Positions 9,963 to 20,583 of a DNA stretch of 64,000 nucleotides are shown in pieces. Within the stretch, counting starts at the first letter, position 1. Each line of letters opens with the position of its first letter. The stretch is from Prorocentrum cordatum. Taxonomy: Eukaryota; Sar; Dinophyceae; Prorocentrales; Prorocentraceae. Where the stretch lies: contig CAUYUJ010019876.1 in assembly GCA_963575745.1 (NCBI GenBank), positions 86,001 to 150,000 of the forward strand. Reading direction: 5' to 3'. Below the pieces are notes generated by a model. It had not been told where the DNA came from. It saw nothing but the letters and a program-made list of their open reading frames with translations, and did not search any database. Position numbers and translations under genes: made by a program.

Positions 9963-10271
9963 CCCAGCGCAACCAGAGGCTGGAGCCGCGCCACCACGGG
10001 CGCAGGAAGGCGCGGCGCCGCCGAGGGCGCAGGAGGCGGCGGTGCCCGCGCTGGGCCAGGAGGCACCTGCGGCGGCACAGCCGCCGGGGCGGTCGCACCT
10101 CGAGGGGCTTGGGCCAAGCTCGAGGATCGACGCCACGCGGGGGCGCTTCAAGGAGATCTTCGCCCAGTACTACGGGACCGAGGCTCAGTGCTGGGCACGG
10201 CTCGTCGAGTGCGTGGGCAGACGTAAGGTGGGGCGGCGGCGGGTGATTTCCGCGAGCTAAGGCGCGAGGAG
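9890..10271 (+). pseudogene. copia protease-integrase linker, frameshifted
   Basis: Coding character moves to another forward frame (9796-10260, useful part from about 9890), rich in Ala/Pro/Glu and ending RFKEIFAQYYGTEAQCW. It shifts again near 10260 into the integrase frame. At least two small indels are implied. Confidence 0.55.
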
Positions 10272-11639
10272 ATGAGGCGTCAGGCGGAGACGGGGCAGGT
10301 GCTGGAACCGACCGCGTTCCCCGACGTCCGCGAGCCGACGCCGGAGGAGAGACAGCGCCACGAGGAGAACCAGCGCTGCCCACCGCGGCGCTGGTGCGAG
10401 CACTGTCAGATGGGACGTGGGCGTGACAGGCCCCGCGAGCTTTTGGGCGCGGAGGTGGGGCGCCTCCCCGTGATCGGGCTTGACCTGGCGTTCTTCGAGG
10501 GCGAGGCGGCCGACGCCGTGGAGGCGGGCCCCCGCGCCGAGGATGGCCAGGGACAGGACGAGGAGGTGGTGCTGGTGGTCGCGGACGCCGACGCGGATGC
10601 CATGGGGGGCGTCCCGAAGCCTGACCGACGCGCTGATCCATGCGCGGTAGTAGCCGCGGCTGCGTTCATCAAGAGCCCTTTCCATCAGAAGGTTATCCTA
10701 GGGCCAGACCACGAGGGCGTCATGGTGGACCTGGCCAAAAAGGTCGAGGCTGAGCTGCCCAACCGTGTGGTCGTGAGACCTGCCCCTGCGTTCAGCCCCC
10801 AGTCGAATCCCTCCGAGAACGCCAGTGGCATCGTCCAAGCGCAGTTCCGCGCGAGCAGGGGCGCGCTGGAGGCGCGACTGGGGACCGGGGTCCAGCCAGG
10901 CGCGGCCATGTGGTTGCAGCGCCGCGCGGGCTGGGTATGCACCAACCTGAGGTTCAAGGCGAGCGGTCGCACCGCACATGAGAACCTCTATGGCCACGCC
11001 TACGCCAGGGAGATGGCCACCCCGGGGGAGTCCGTCCTGGCGCGCCTACCCAGGGGCAATAATCGCAGGGCGAGAGGCAAGGAGTACCATAAGGGTGACA
11101 TGGGCTTCGCGAGGGCGGTCTGGCTAGGGAAGGGCTACGACGCCGACGAACCCATTTGCGCCCTCGAGATGGGTGAGCTAGTCACGACGAGGACCGTCAA
11201 GAGGCTGCCCGAAGAGCCGAGGTTCAACCGCACCGCCGTGGCGGCGATTACGCGCGTGCCATGGCAGCGCCGAGGGCAGGGCGTGGTCCCGCGCGGGATC
11301 GAGCCGATTGTTACACCCCCTGCCGCCGCGGACGCTGGCCTTGCGGCGCAAGAGGCAGCTGAGGCTCAGCTGGACCCGGGCGCTGCTGCCCAGTCAGCTG
11401 GGGCCGCCCATGGCGGCGGGCCAGCTACCCTGACGGGCTCGCCCAGGGCGGCGCCCTCGGCCGATGCGGCGGGCGGCGCCGACGCGCCAGCTGGGGGCAG
11501 GCACGCGGGGCCAGCGACGCAGATTTCGGCTGCAGGAGGCGCTGGAGACGACGCCCCCATGGCGCCGAGGGCTGCAGCGCCAACGAGTGTGGCTCCGCTG
11601 ACGCCCCCGATGGGTCGATCGCCGAAGCGACCCGCGTAG
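10272..11639 (+). pseudogene. copia integrase
   Basis: The 455-codon open frame starts with an alternative codon or upstream frameshift. Residues about 36-48 hold the C-x2-C half of the HHCC zinc region (RWCEHCQ). The catalytic core has all three acidic residues: D71 in IGLDLAFF, D146 in LGPDHEG and E182 in NPSENA. The last two are separated by exactly 35 residues (DD35E). A GKGYDADE / LVTTRTVKRLPE region follows, then an Ala/Gly/Pro-rich tail. The active site therefore looks intact although upstream and downstream frames are broken. Integrase inserts the cDNA into the chromosome. Confidence 0.85.
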
Positions 11640-11974
11640 GAGGGTGACGACCGAGGCGCCAATGCGAGGTCCCGAGTTAGCGGAGTAGCAGCTGAGCACT
11701 GTGATGACGTTCGGCCTTTTTCCCGGAAAGGGCTTAGGCCCAGGATTCTCTTTTAGCTGTTTATCCCCGGACCTGACTTGAGGTGGGCCGGCGGGTTTAT
11801 TCCCTGATCAATATCGCGGTCGAGGTGGGCCGGCGGAAATATTTTTCCCGGAAAGGGCGTAGGCCCAGGGTTCTCTTTTAGTTGGTTTACCCCCGGGTCT
11901 GACGGGAAGAGGGCCGGCGGATTTCTTTGGCGATAGATAACGAGTGGGAAGAGGACCGGCGAATTAAAATTTGA

Positions 11975-12750
11975 GGATGTCTCGAGCGAAACGTTTGGTT
12001 TTCAGAAAGTGTTGAGGATATCTCGAGCGAAACGCTTGTTTTGTGTGATAGATGGTTCTCTCCTGGGACCACAATTTAGAGGATCACTCACATGAAATGC
12101 TTGGTTTCACGTGCCCAGGTCTTGAGGATGTCTCGAGCGAGACGCTTGGTTTCACGCCTCCAGGTTGCCCAGGCAGAGGTCAAACGCCAGGATTTGTTGA
12201 GGGTGTCTCGAGCGAGACGCTTGGTTTCACGCGTCCTCGTCGCTCAGGCGGATGTCTAGAATGAGGAGGTGTTGAGGAAGTCTCGATCGAGATGCTTGTT
12301 TGCACGTGTCCACGTTGCCCAGGCGGATGCCTAGCATGAGGATGTGTTGAGAACGTCTCGAGAGATACGGTTGTTTTCACGTGTGCAGGTCGCCCAGGCG
12401 GATGTCTAACATGAAGATGTGTTGAGGATGTCTCGAGTGAGACGTTTGCTTTCACGTGTACAAGTCACCAAGGCGGATGTCTAGAAGGTGTTGAAAACGT
12501 CTCGAGCGAAACGCTTGTTTACACGTGCCCAGGTCACCCAGGCGGACGTCTCACATGAAGATGTGTCGAGGATGTCCCGAGCGAACTACTTGTTTTCACG
12601 TGTCCAGTTCGCCAAGGCGGATGCCTAGCATGAGAATGTGTTGAGGATGTGTTGAGCGAAACGTTTGTTTTCACGTGTCCAGGTCGCTCGGGCGGATGTC
12701 TAGAATGAAGATTTTGACAGGATGTCTCGAGCGAAACGCTTGTCCCCAGC
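11975..12750. repeat. 75-bp tandem array with hairpin core
   Basis: About ten copies of a 75-bp unit occur. Each holds GATGTCTCGAGCGAAACGC, then TTGTTTTCACGTGTCCAGG, then CGGATGTCTAGCATGAGG. Equivalent arrays occur at 13600-14365, 31355-32130 and 36000-36310. Confidence 0.85.
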
Positions 12751-12764
12751 ACGTTCCGTAGCGC

Positions 12765-12880
12765 GTCCCCTTGGCACGTCCCGCGGTGCGTCCTCATGGC
12801 ACGTCCCCTGGCATGTCGCCTGGCGCGTCCCTTGAGACGTTCCGCGGCGCGTCCTCCTGGCATGTCCCCCTGGCAGTTAG
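12765..12880. repeat. 20-bp-class minisatellite (GGCACGTCCC/GTGCGTCCC)
   Basis: Variants of TGGCACGTCCCNYGGYGCG are tandemly repeated. The array recurs at 13080-13300, 14385-14500, 15735-15935, 32145-32260, 32465-32690, 36370-36570, 36775-36985 and 38150-38370. It explains the many RHVPW/RARRRARG-like open frames. Confidence 0.8.
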
Positions 12881-14854
12881 CTTTGCGGCAGCTACTATGT
12901 GTTTAGGCAGCTCGAGCTTAAGATCCAGATCAGTTCGGTCAGGACTCGGATGCAAAGGAGGACTCGATCCACGACGCTATAGGGCACAACCGCGGCATGG
13001 CACATCGCAATTCAGCACGGTGCAGCACAGCACAAACTTCGGCACGGTACATCAAGATCGATACAATCAGCATTGCAACTTGGCACGTTCCTTGGCACGT
13101 TCCGTGGGGCGGCCCTTGGCGAGTCCCCCTGGCACGTCGCGTGGCGCGTCCCCTGGCACATTCCGTGGCACATCCATTGGCACGTTCCGTAGCGCGTCCC
13201 CTTGGCACGTCCTACGGTGCGACCTCATGGCACGTCCCCTGGCACGTCGCCTGGCGCGTCCCTTGGGACGTTCCGCGGCGCGTCCTCCTGGCATGTCCCC
13301 CTGTCAATTAGCTCTGGGGCAGCTTCTATGTGTTCAGGCAGCTCGAGCTTAAGATCCAGATCAGTTCGGTCAGGACTCGGATGCAAATGAGGACTCGATC
13401 CACGACGCTATAGAGCACAACCGCGGCATGGCACATCGCAATTCAGCACGGTGCAGCACAGCACAGCCTTCGGCACGGTACATCAAGTTCGATACAATCA
13501 GCATTGCACTTGCCCGTCACCCAATCAGGTGTCTTTGGAAAACGTTGCCATTCATTACATTTCTATATTCCTTTCCGGGTTCGTGGGTCGATCATGTTGA
13601 GGATGTCCCTAGCGAAACGCTTGTTTTTCAGAATTTGTTGAGGATGTCTCAAGCGAAACGCTTGTTTTGTGTTATGGACCGTCCTCTCCTGGGGACCAGA
13701 ATTTAGAGGATCACTCAAGTGAAATGCTTGGTTTCACGTGCCCAGGTCTTGAGAATGTCTTGAGCGAGACGCTTGGTTTCACGCCTCCAGGTTGCCCAGG
13801 CAGAGGTCAAACGCCAGGATTTGTTGAGGGTGTCTCGAGCGAGACGCTTGGTTTCACGCGTCCTCGTCGCCCAGGCGGATGTCTAGAATGAGGATGTGTT
13901 GAGGAAGTCTCGATCGAGATGCTTGTTCGCACGTGTCCAGGTTGCCCAGGCGGATGCCTAGCATGAGGATGTGTTGAGAATGTCTCGAGAGATACGCTTG
14001 TTTTCACGTGTCCAGGTCGCCCAGGCGGATGTCTAACATGAAGATGTGTTGAGGATGTCTCGAGCGAGACGTTTGCTTTCACGTGTACAGGTCGCCAAGG
14101 CGGATGCCTAGCATGAGAATGTGTTGAGGATGTGTTGAGCGAAACGCTTGTTTACACGTGCCCAGGTCACCCAGGCGGACGTCTCACATGAAGATGTGTC
14201 GAGGATGTCTCCAGCGAACTACTTGTTTTCACGTGTCCAGTTCGCCCAGGCGGATGTCTAGCATGAGAATGTGTTGAGGATGTGTTGAGCGAAACGTTTG
14301 TTTTCACGTGTCCAGGTCGCTCAGGCGGATGTCTAGAATGAGGATTTTGACAGGATGTCTCGAGCGAAACGCTTGTCCCAACACGTTCCGTAGCGCGTCC
14401 CCTTGGCACGTCCCCCGGTGCGTCCCCATGGCACGTCCCCTGGCATGTCGCCTGGCGCGTCCCTTGAGACGTTCCGCGGCGCGTCCTCCTGGCATGTCCC
14501 CCTGTCAATTAGCTTTGCGGCAGCTACTATGTGTTTAGGCAGCTCGAGCTTAAGATCCAGATCAGTTCGGTCAGGACTTGGATGCAAAAGAGGACTCGAT
14601 CCACGACGCTATAGGGCACAACCGCGGCATGGCACATCGCAATTCTTTACGCTTCGCGTATCCCCACCAGCCCATCTCACAGCAGCAACTCTTGCGAAAC
14701 ATGCCGACAGTCGTGTTTTTCAGGCGTGTGTCCGCTTGGCCCCGCATATCTCCCCTGTTCCTCCTTCCTCCCGCCTCCTTGTACATCCTCCTTGTGGGGG
14801 GAGCGGGAGAAGGACGAGGCGGAGGAGGAGGGAGAGAAAGCGCTCCTCGTGATT

Positions 14855-15250
14855 TGAGTCGTTTGGGGTTTCTCGTCCTGGTGTGAGTCGTTCGGGCCCT
14901 TCTTCCTGGTGTGAGTCGTTCGGGCTCTTCGTGGTGTGAGTCGTTCGGGCTCTTCGTCCTGGTGTGAGTCGTTCGGGCTTCTCGTGGTGTGAGTTGTTCG
15001 GGCCCCTCGTCCTGGTGTGAGTCGTTCGGGCCCCTCCTCCTGGTGTGACTCGTTCGGGCTCCTCGTGGTGTGAGTCGTTCGGGGCCCGCGTCGTGGTGTG
15101 AGTCGTTCGGGCTCCTCGTGGTGTGAGTCGTTCGGGCGCCTCGTCCTGGTGTGAGTCGTTCGGGCCCCTCCTTGTGGTGTGAGTCGTTCGGGCTCTTCGT
15201 GGTGTGAGTCGTTCGGGCCCCTCGTCCTGGTGTGAGTCGTTCGGGCTCCT
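14855..15250. repeat. GTGTGAGTCGTTCGGGC minisatellite
   Basis: Fourteen or so copies of a unit of about 22-30 bp (GTGTGAGTCGTTCGGGC plus a variable TCCTCGTCCTG) lie within the 1.03-kb insertion. Confidence 0.9.
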
Positions 15251-15400
15251 CGTGGGGCCTCTTGGGGGCCTCTTGGAGCCTCTTGGGGCCTCTTGGGGGC
15301 CTCTTGGGGGCCTCTTGGGGGCCTCTTGGGGGCCTCTTGCAGGCCTCTTGGGAGCCTCCTGGGGGCCTCTTGGGGCCATCTTGGGGCCTCTTGCGACCTC
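15245..15400. repeat. GGGGGCCTCTTGG minisatellite
   Basis: About a dozen copies of a 13-15-bp unit occur. It is the reverse complement of the degenerate array at 350-800. Confidence 0.85.
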
Positions 15401-16232
15401 CTCAGAAACGCAAATGAGCGCTGCCCCCTGAGAAGGACAACATGAGCCCAAAACCTTCGTAAAATCAATGATTTTGCTATGAAGGACGATGAGCGCGGCC
15501 CCCTCAGGAGGCCAACATGGGGCCAAAACATGAACGACCCGCGGGCCGCCCTCTCCAGGCCCAGGGGGAGGGGGTAGGGGGAGGGGTAAACCCCTCCCCG
15601 AAGGGGAAGAAGGGGGGTTGAGAACAGAGAGGGCTCCCTAAACCACTCACGCCCAAAGGGCTGGTGGGATTCAGCACGGTGCAGCACAGCACAGACTTCG
15701 GCACGGTACATCAAGATCGATACAATCAGCATTGCAACCTGGCACGTTCCTTGGCACGTTCCGTGGGGCGTCCCTTGGCGAGTCCCCCTGGCACGTCGCG
15801 TGGCACATCCATTGGCACGTTCCGTAGCGCGTCCCCTTGGCACGTCCTACGGTGCGACCCCATGGCACGTCCCCTGGCACGTCGCCTGGCGCGTCCCTTG
15901 GGACGTTTCGCGGCGCGTCCTCCTGGCATGTCCCCCTGTCAATTAGCTCTGGGGCAGCTACTATGTGTTCAGGCAGCTCGAGCTTAAGATCCAGATCAGT
16001 TCGGTCAGGACTCGGATGCAAAGGAGGACTCGATCCACGACGCTATAGAGCACAACCGCGGCATGGCACATCGCAATTCAGCACGGTGCAGCACAGCACA
16101 GACTTCGGCACGGTACATCAAGATCGATACAATCAGCATTGCACTTGCCCGTTACCCAATCAGGTGTCTTTGAAAACGTTGCCATGCGCTACATTTCTAT
16201 ATATTCCTTTCCGGGTTCGTGGGTCGATCATG

Positions 16233-17300
16233 TTTCTTGCAGATCCTCAGGGGCATGGATGTCCCGGATCCCCATGATGCGTCGGGCTCGAAGTTGATAG
16301 AGGCTTCCGCCCGACGGGCCCTCGACGGCCTGAAACAATACGGGGTGGGCAAGCTCGTCAAACGGAGCGAGGCCGCCGGCAAGAGGATCAGCGCCCGCTG
16401 GGACCATGCCTACAAGTGGGACGCGAACCTCGGATGCAGGATCGCTAAATCAAGGTACGTCGCGCGAGAGTTCAAGTGGCAGGAGTACCGCGACGACCTC
16501 TTCGCGCCAGGGAGCAGCATGGCTGACAGCCGAGTGGTGGACACTACGTGGCTCTGAAGCGCGGGTGGCCCACCTTCGCTGTTGACGCGGAGGACGCGTA
16601 CTACCATGTCCCCGAGGAGGGGGACGTGTGGGTCGAGTGCCCACCCGAAGTCCTGGAAGAGTGCCGCGCGAAGGGCGACACCGAGGACGACGTTTGGCAG
16701 CTCGCGAAGCAGTTGCCGGGACGGCGTGCTGGAGGGAAACGCTGGGTCAAGTTCGCCGCGCAGCAGCTCATGGCCAGGGGCTTCGGGCGGTCACCGACCG
16801 CGCCCCAGTTCTTCTGGCACGCCGAACTCCCATGTCTGGCGGAGCTGCACATGGACGACATGTGCGGCGCAGCGCCTGGAGTTGCAGGGTCCGGCTTCGT
16901 GCTGGACCTAGGCCTTGACATCAAGGTGAAGTGGTCAGGCCTACAGGGCGACGGTGCCGACTACGAGTTTCTCGAGAGGCGGCGCGTGCGAGAGGCTGGC
17001 GCCACCTGCATTCAGCCCGACGAGAAGTACCTCGCGAAGGCGCTGGAGGCGCTAGGCCTTGAGGAGGCCAACCCGTGCGCCACCCCAGGTGTGGAGGCGC
17101 ACAGGACAGGCGGGGATGACACGCTTGACCTCAGCCCAGACGAGGCCAAGGTGTTCAGGGGCGTGACCATGTGCCTGCTGTTGTACCTGCACGACCGTGA
17201 ATATGCTCAGTTCGGCATGAACTACCTGACCTCGTGCATCTCATCGCCCCGTGGGGCGGACATGCGAGCCCTAAAGCGGCTGGCAAGGTACTTGAAAGGG
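16233..17300 (+). pseudogene. copia reverse transcriptase (RVT_2 type), frameshifted
   Basis: Coding resumes directly after copy B. The first frame (to about 16545) shows the copia fingers block, RIAKSRYVAREFKWQEY. A one-base shift near 16545 leads into the second frame, with FAVDAEDAYYHV (motif A, catalytic Asp), WVKFAAQQLMARGF, and HMDDM in place of YVDDM (motif C, both Asp kept). Downstream blocks are YLAKALEALG and MNYLTSCISSPRGADMRALKRLARYLKG. Another shift near 17300 moves to the RNase H frame. The enzyme copied the element RNA to cDNA; this copy is inactive. Confidence 0.85.
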
Positions 17301-18117
17301 CGCGAGGGACCTGGGCGTGAGGATGGCCAAGCCCGCCGCGCCGCAGGACGTCGTCGACCTAGTCGCGTGGACAGACTCCGACTGGGCAGGCGACACGAAG
17401 GAGCGGAAGAGCCAGACCAGCGTGCACATCATTGTGCGTGGGTGTCCAATGCTCGGGGTCAGCTGTCGTCAAGACGCGCAGTCCCTTAGCAGCTGCGAAG
17501 CCGAGTGGCACGCTGAAGCTCAAGGTCTCAGCGAGGGGCTTGGGCTGAAGGTGCTCTTCACGCTCATGGGCTACAGCGTGCGCGTGAGCTGGCGATGCGA
17601 CAGCTCGAGTGCGAGAGCGCTGGCGAGGCGTCAGGGCACAGGGCGGATCAAGCACCTTCCCGCCAATGCGCTTTGGATTCAGCAGTTGGTGGCGAAGAAG
17701 GTCAGCGCCATCGAGCCTGCAGGCGGTGATGGCAACCTGGCGGATTTTGGCGCAAAGGTGTTGCCGAGGACGCGCTTCGAGTGGCTCCGCGAGAGCTGCG
17801 GGTTGAAGGAGGTGCCCGCGCCAGGGACCTCGAGGGTCGTTGGAGTCGGGGCCATGCCGACCGACTTCCAGGCCCATGCGAACCCGCTGAAGGTGTTGCT
17901 TGCAGTGGCCGCGTCGCTCCCCACGGCGGTGCAGGGGAGTTCGGCCGAGCTGTGCGAGGCGCCGCGGGAGATGGGCGAGAGCGCGCTGACGCCAGTGGCC
18001 ATGCTGGCAATCGCGGCTGAGGGCTACTACGTGAGCCTGACTGTGCGGATGGCGGGCGTGAGCCTAGGGCTCCTGCTCGCTTTGCTAGGGGCTTCCTTGA
18101 TTTGCTGGTGTGTGTGA
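17300..18117 (+). pseudogene. copia RNase H with hydrophobic C-terminal tail
   Basis: Characteristic copia RNase H blocks are present in order: AWTDSDWAGDTKERKSQT, then SLSSCEAEWHAEAQGL, then RCDSSSARALARRQG followed by RIKHL. The acidic active-site residues in WTDSDW, SCEAEW and CDSS are retained. Beyond the usual end at about residue 180 the frame continues for roughly 80 residues and ends in a strongly hydrophobic stretch (GVSLGLLLALLGASLICWCV) just before a TGA. Copia polyproteins normally stop at RNase H, so this tail is unusual. It may be an extra membrane-anchoring piece or simply an open 3' region. Confidence 0.85.
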
Positions 18118-18523
18118 GGCCGAGCTGGTGCCGCGCGGGTGCCTTGCCGCGCGGTGGCGACGGCGGGAGGTCATATCGTGCCCCGATCGAGAGGTCGAGT
18201 GAGCCAGCAGTGAAGATCAAGACTAAGAAGGGCGACCGCAGAAGGACGGTTGCCACCCAGAGCCAGGTCAGGTATACCTGGTGGGCGACCAGCCCCCGTT
18301 TCCAGCCTCTGGGGCCGCGAGAACAGGGGGCATGGTCCGAGTAGGGCCTTGAGCTGTGTACTGTGTAGATGCGCTACAGGCGCGAGCCTAGACCTCCGCG
18401 ACTATGCGTCGAGGCACTGCGGGTTTTAGTTTCACTTTCTAGAACCCTGGTGGGAGTGGTGACCCCGAGGGGTGTCCGAGGAGGAGCGGGCCCATCACCT
18501 GCTCCCCGCTCGGCCAGGCGGTG
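18118..18523. other. copia 3' untranslated region
   Basis: There is no gene between the RNase H stop and the 3' LTR. A purine-rich patch (GAGGAGCGGG, about 18481-18490) lies roughly 34 bases upstream of the LTR. It is a poor but possible polypurine tract. Confidence 0.5.
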
Positions 18524-18653
18524 TGCTCGGGATCTTGAGTTATTCAGACGCCATCGATTCATGACATGCCCGCAGGCGCTTTTGTTCGAGCTGCGTTTGA
18601 GGAAAAATAGCTCCAATATGCGCTTTCCCCGCGCATCCGCGTAACTTCCGCCA
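18524..18653 (+). repeat. copia 3' LTR
   Basis: It starts TGCTCGGG and ends CCGCCA, 130 bp, aligned with the 5' LTR with about 15 mismatches. It is followed by the target duplication CATTT (18654-18658). Confidence 0.85.
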
Positions 18654-18658
18654 CATTT

Positions 18659-18745
18659 CAGGAGGGAAAACATACCCTTTAAGAGCGCGAGCCCGGCGTG
18701 ATTTGCGAATGGATATTGCGTCGGGGGTGCGAATCTCTCGCCAGA
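18659..18745. repeat. 42-bp satellite array, right block
   Basis: About two degenerate units (AAGAGCGCGAGCCCGGCGTGATTTGC and the next) resume after the copia element, completing the satellite split by the copia and copy A insertions. Confidence 0.55.
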
Positions 18746-19510
18746 AGGCCATGGTGGTTTTCGGTCCCCCCCCCTCTGCGCAGACAGCAAACAATTTGCA
18801 GTAGGAAGCAGAAAACTGTATTGTAACAGTGGAATCGGAGCCTTGAACTGGTGCGGGGTGCAGGGGTTTCGGACGCGCAGCCTGGGGGCCCCGCAAGGGG
18901 GCCAGCGGATGACCATCGACCTCACTCCGTACCTGGCCGCACCGGGGCAGGATCCATTCCTCTGGACCATGCGGGCCGCGCGCGCATGTTTCTTTTGTGA
19001 GATAAGACGATGCGGGCGACGCGCGCGTGCCGATTAATTTACATAACACTTGGTTACCCAACGACTGTGAAGAGGTCAATATTAAACAACGGTTTCTGCA
19101 ATGACATCAGTTTCTTGCACCCCTGCCATCCAAGTCTTGTAATAACATGTGGCGCACATTCCTGGATCCCACAATCTTAAAAACACAGTCGAAGCGCGCT
19201 GCCCAGACACCCGCGAGTTCAGACAATTGCACGATCTCTTTCATTTACCGGCTTTGAGACTGGACGCCAGCATGCGCGTGGCGAAGCATGCGCGCTTGGG
19301 CTATATACAGCAAGAGCGGTCCATAAGCGGAGCTAGTGAACACTCTACGGTTCCAGGCGCGGGTATGATCGGTTAGCACTGCCACGCCGCCGCCAGAGCT
19401 TGCCCTACTCTGTCTCCTTCCTCTCCTCCTCATCCAGAAGGGGGAGGGACAGATGCCTTGGGCAGGAAGGGAGGCAGGAAATGGTAGGAGAAGCGGGCAT
19501 GACGAGGCGG
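18746..19510. other. unassigned sequence
   Basis: Mixed-composition sequence has only short open frames on both strands. I recognise no domain, RNA gene or repeat. Confidence 0.5.
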
Positions 19511-19511
19511 A

Positions 19512-19628
19512 AGAGGTTGAGGAGGAGGGGGAGGAGGAGGATAAGGAGGAAGAGGAGGAGGAGGAGGAGGAGGAGGAGGAGGAGGAGGAGGAGGAGGAGG
19601 AGGAGGAGGAGGAGGAGGAGGAGGAGGA
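19512..19628. repeat. (GGA)n microsatellite
   Basis: An almost pure GGA/GAG run of about 90 bases has an interrupted start. The poly-Glu, poly-Arg and poly-Pro frames are artefacts. Confidence 0.95.
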
Positions 19629-19687
19629 CCGTCTGGCAGGTCCAGTACACAGGTGAGGGGGGATGTGTTGCGGCGTACACCTTTTGT

Positions 19688-20060
19688 GTGGTAAACCTGT
19701 CCGCAGTGCCTCAACTGAGGTGGGCCGGCGGATTCTTTCCCTGATAAATATCAAGGTCGAAGTGGGCCGGCGGATTACAATTTGAGGATGTCTCAGGCGA
19801 AACGCTTGTTTTTGAAATCCCGATCGATAAATCACAGGGTGCGGGCCACTCTTTCGTGTGTTGAGGATGTCTCGAGCGAAACGCTTGCTCCGCAGAGTTA
19901 CCGAGGATGTCTCGAGCGAATCGCTTGTTTTGTAGAACTTGAGGGATCTGGGCGCCCCAGGAAGTGGAACGTGGAAGTGCCCGTCGCCCAATACGGTGTC
20001 GTGAAAACGTTTCCATGCATGCGGTTCTATGTCCCTTTCCGGGTTCGTGGGTCCATCATG
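19688..20060 (+). mobile_element. CCCGG/GATCATG element, copy G (5'-truncated)
   Basis: The extreme 5' head is missing, but the paired GTGGGCCGGCGGATT repeats (19720-19775), three or four hairpin motifs (19785-19945) and the intact 3' end (CCCTTTCCGGGTTCGTGG...CATG at 20060, then TTTA) are present. The tandem array is nearly absent, so this is a minimal version. Confidence 0.7.
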
Positions 20061-20446
20061 TTTAATAGAACGGGTCAAGCCCTCGAGCCCCTCAGCGCCA
20101 CGATACCAGCTTAGGATTGGTCACGCTTTGCAGGGTGTTCAGTTGACGTCCCCCGATCCAGGTGCCTTCAGGGGTTCTCTGGCAGGTCTCAAGGAGTCCT
20201 TTGAGAGGTCCTTTGGGTGGTCTCAGCGGGCTCCACGGGTCGTCTTGTGCGGGAAAGGTCCTGGACGTTTGTCTCGGCTCACCTCCTGAGGCTTGACTTT
20301 GTGGAAATGGATTTAGATGTGACAGTATCTAAGTACTAAGCCTGGCCTTTCATTTCGGTTGTGCGATTGTGCGTAACAACGGCAGCTTGAAATTATTGGT
20401 GTGTGTGTGTGTGTGTTAACTTTGATGCGCACTGACAGGGGCACCC
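20061..20446. other. unassigned sequence with a short (GT)n
   Basis: No gene is recognised. An 8-unit GT run lies at about 20400-20415. Confidence 0.5.
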
Positions 20447-20583
20447 GTGCCTCATCGTGTTCGGTGGCCGACCGGCGCGCTGGAGGTGTGCGAGTGCGCG
20501 GTTGCAGGGTGCATCAGTGCGCGCTCCCTCTGTGCGCGCGGAGGGGAGCCCTCGTGCCCTGGTAGGGGTCCTTCCAAGCTGCG

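Larger units (their letters stand above)
11847..13597 (+). mobile_element. CCCGG/GATCATG element, inner copy (1.75 kb), nested in copy B
   Basis: A complete 5' head begins at 11847 right after GGAAATATTTTT, and a complete 3' end closes at 13597. If it is removed, the outer element reads ...GGCGGAAATATTT-TTGAGGATGTCCC..., which matches the uninterrupted sequence in copy D at about 31350-31366. This defines both ends of the family precisely and shows that the insertion site is a T-run. The interior is a 75-bp array (about 11975-12750) and a GGCACGTCCC-type array (about 12770-12880 and 13080-13300). Confidence 0.85.
14646..15672. mobile_element. about 1.03-kb insertion with short inverted ends, inside copy B
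   Basis: Compared with sister copies, the sequence CGCAATTC-AGCACGG is opened after ATTC and resumes at ATTC (14642-14645 and 15669-15672), a 4-bp duplication. Near the left end lies CCCACCAGCCC (14663-14673) and at the right end GGGCTGGTGGG (15658-15668), an exact inverted match. The left motif lies 17 bases inside the boundary, so the termini are not symmetrical and the class is uncertain. The interior carries two minisatellites and no gene. Confidence 0.55.
11722..16232 (+). mobile_element. CCCGG/GATCATG element, outer copy B inside copia
   Basis: It starts CCCGGAAAGGG after a T5 run and ends CCTTTCCGGG...GATCATG before TTTCTTGCAG. Joining the two copia flanks across one T-run leaves an uninterrupted local reading frame into the RT (GLFLQILRGMD), which supports insertion into formerly continuous coding sequence. 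It contains a complete second family member (11847-13597) and another insertion (14646-15672). Removing both leaves about 1.73 kb, the same length as copies 11847-13597 and 31230-32984. The interior holds a 75-bp tandem array and a GGCACGTCCC-type array. Confidence 0.8.
8165..18653 (+). mobile_element. Ty1/copia LTR retrotransposon, complete but broken and interrupted
   Basis: The parts occur in canonical copia order: 130-bp LTR, primer-binding site, gag with zinc knuckle, aspartic protease, integrase, reverse transcriptase, RNase H, 130-bp LTR, with CATTT duplicated at both ends. Integrase before RT identifies Ty1/copia rather than Ty3. The two LTRs differ at about 15 of 130 positions by my count, so the insertion is old. 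Pol is disrupted by at least four frameshifts (near 9.9, 10.26, 16.55 and 17.30 kb) and by a 4.5-kb foreign insertion at 11722-16232. Without that insertion the element would be about 6 kb, a normal copia size. It sits inside the 42-bp satellite. Confidence 0.93.

Noticed and set aside
11975-14365. CRISPR-like regular direct repeats
   Set aside because: The 75-bp units are tandem, with diverging copies and no unique spacers or cas genes, in a eukaryotic genome.
11722-16232. Interpretation of the CCCGG family as introner elements
   Set aside because: No GT or GC donor lies at the 5' boundary and no AG at the 3' boundary (CATG). The AG in TTTCTTGCAG belongs to the copia flank.
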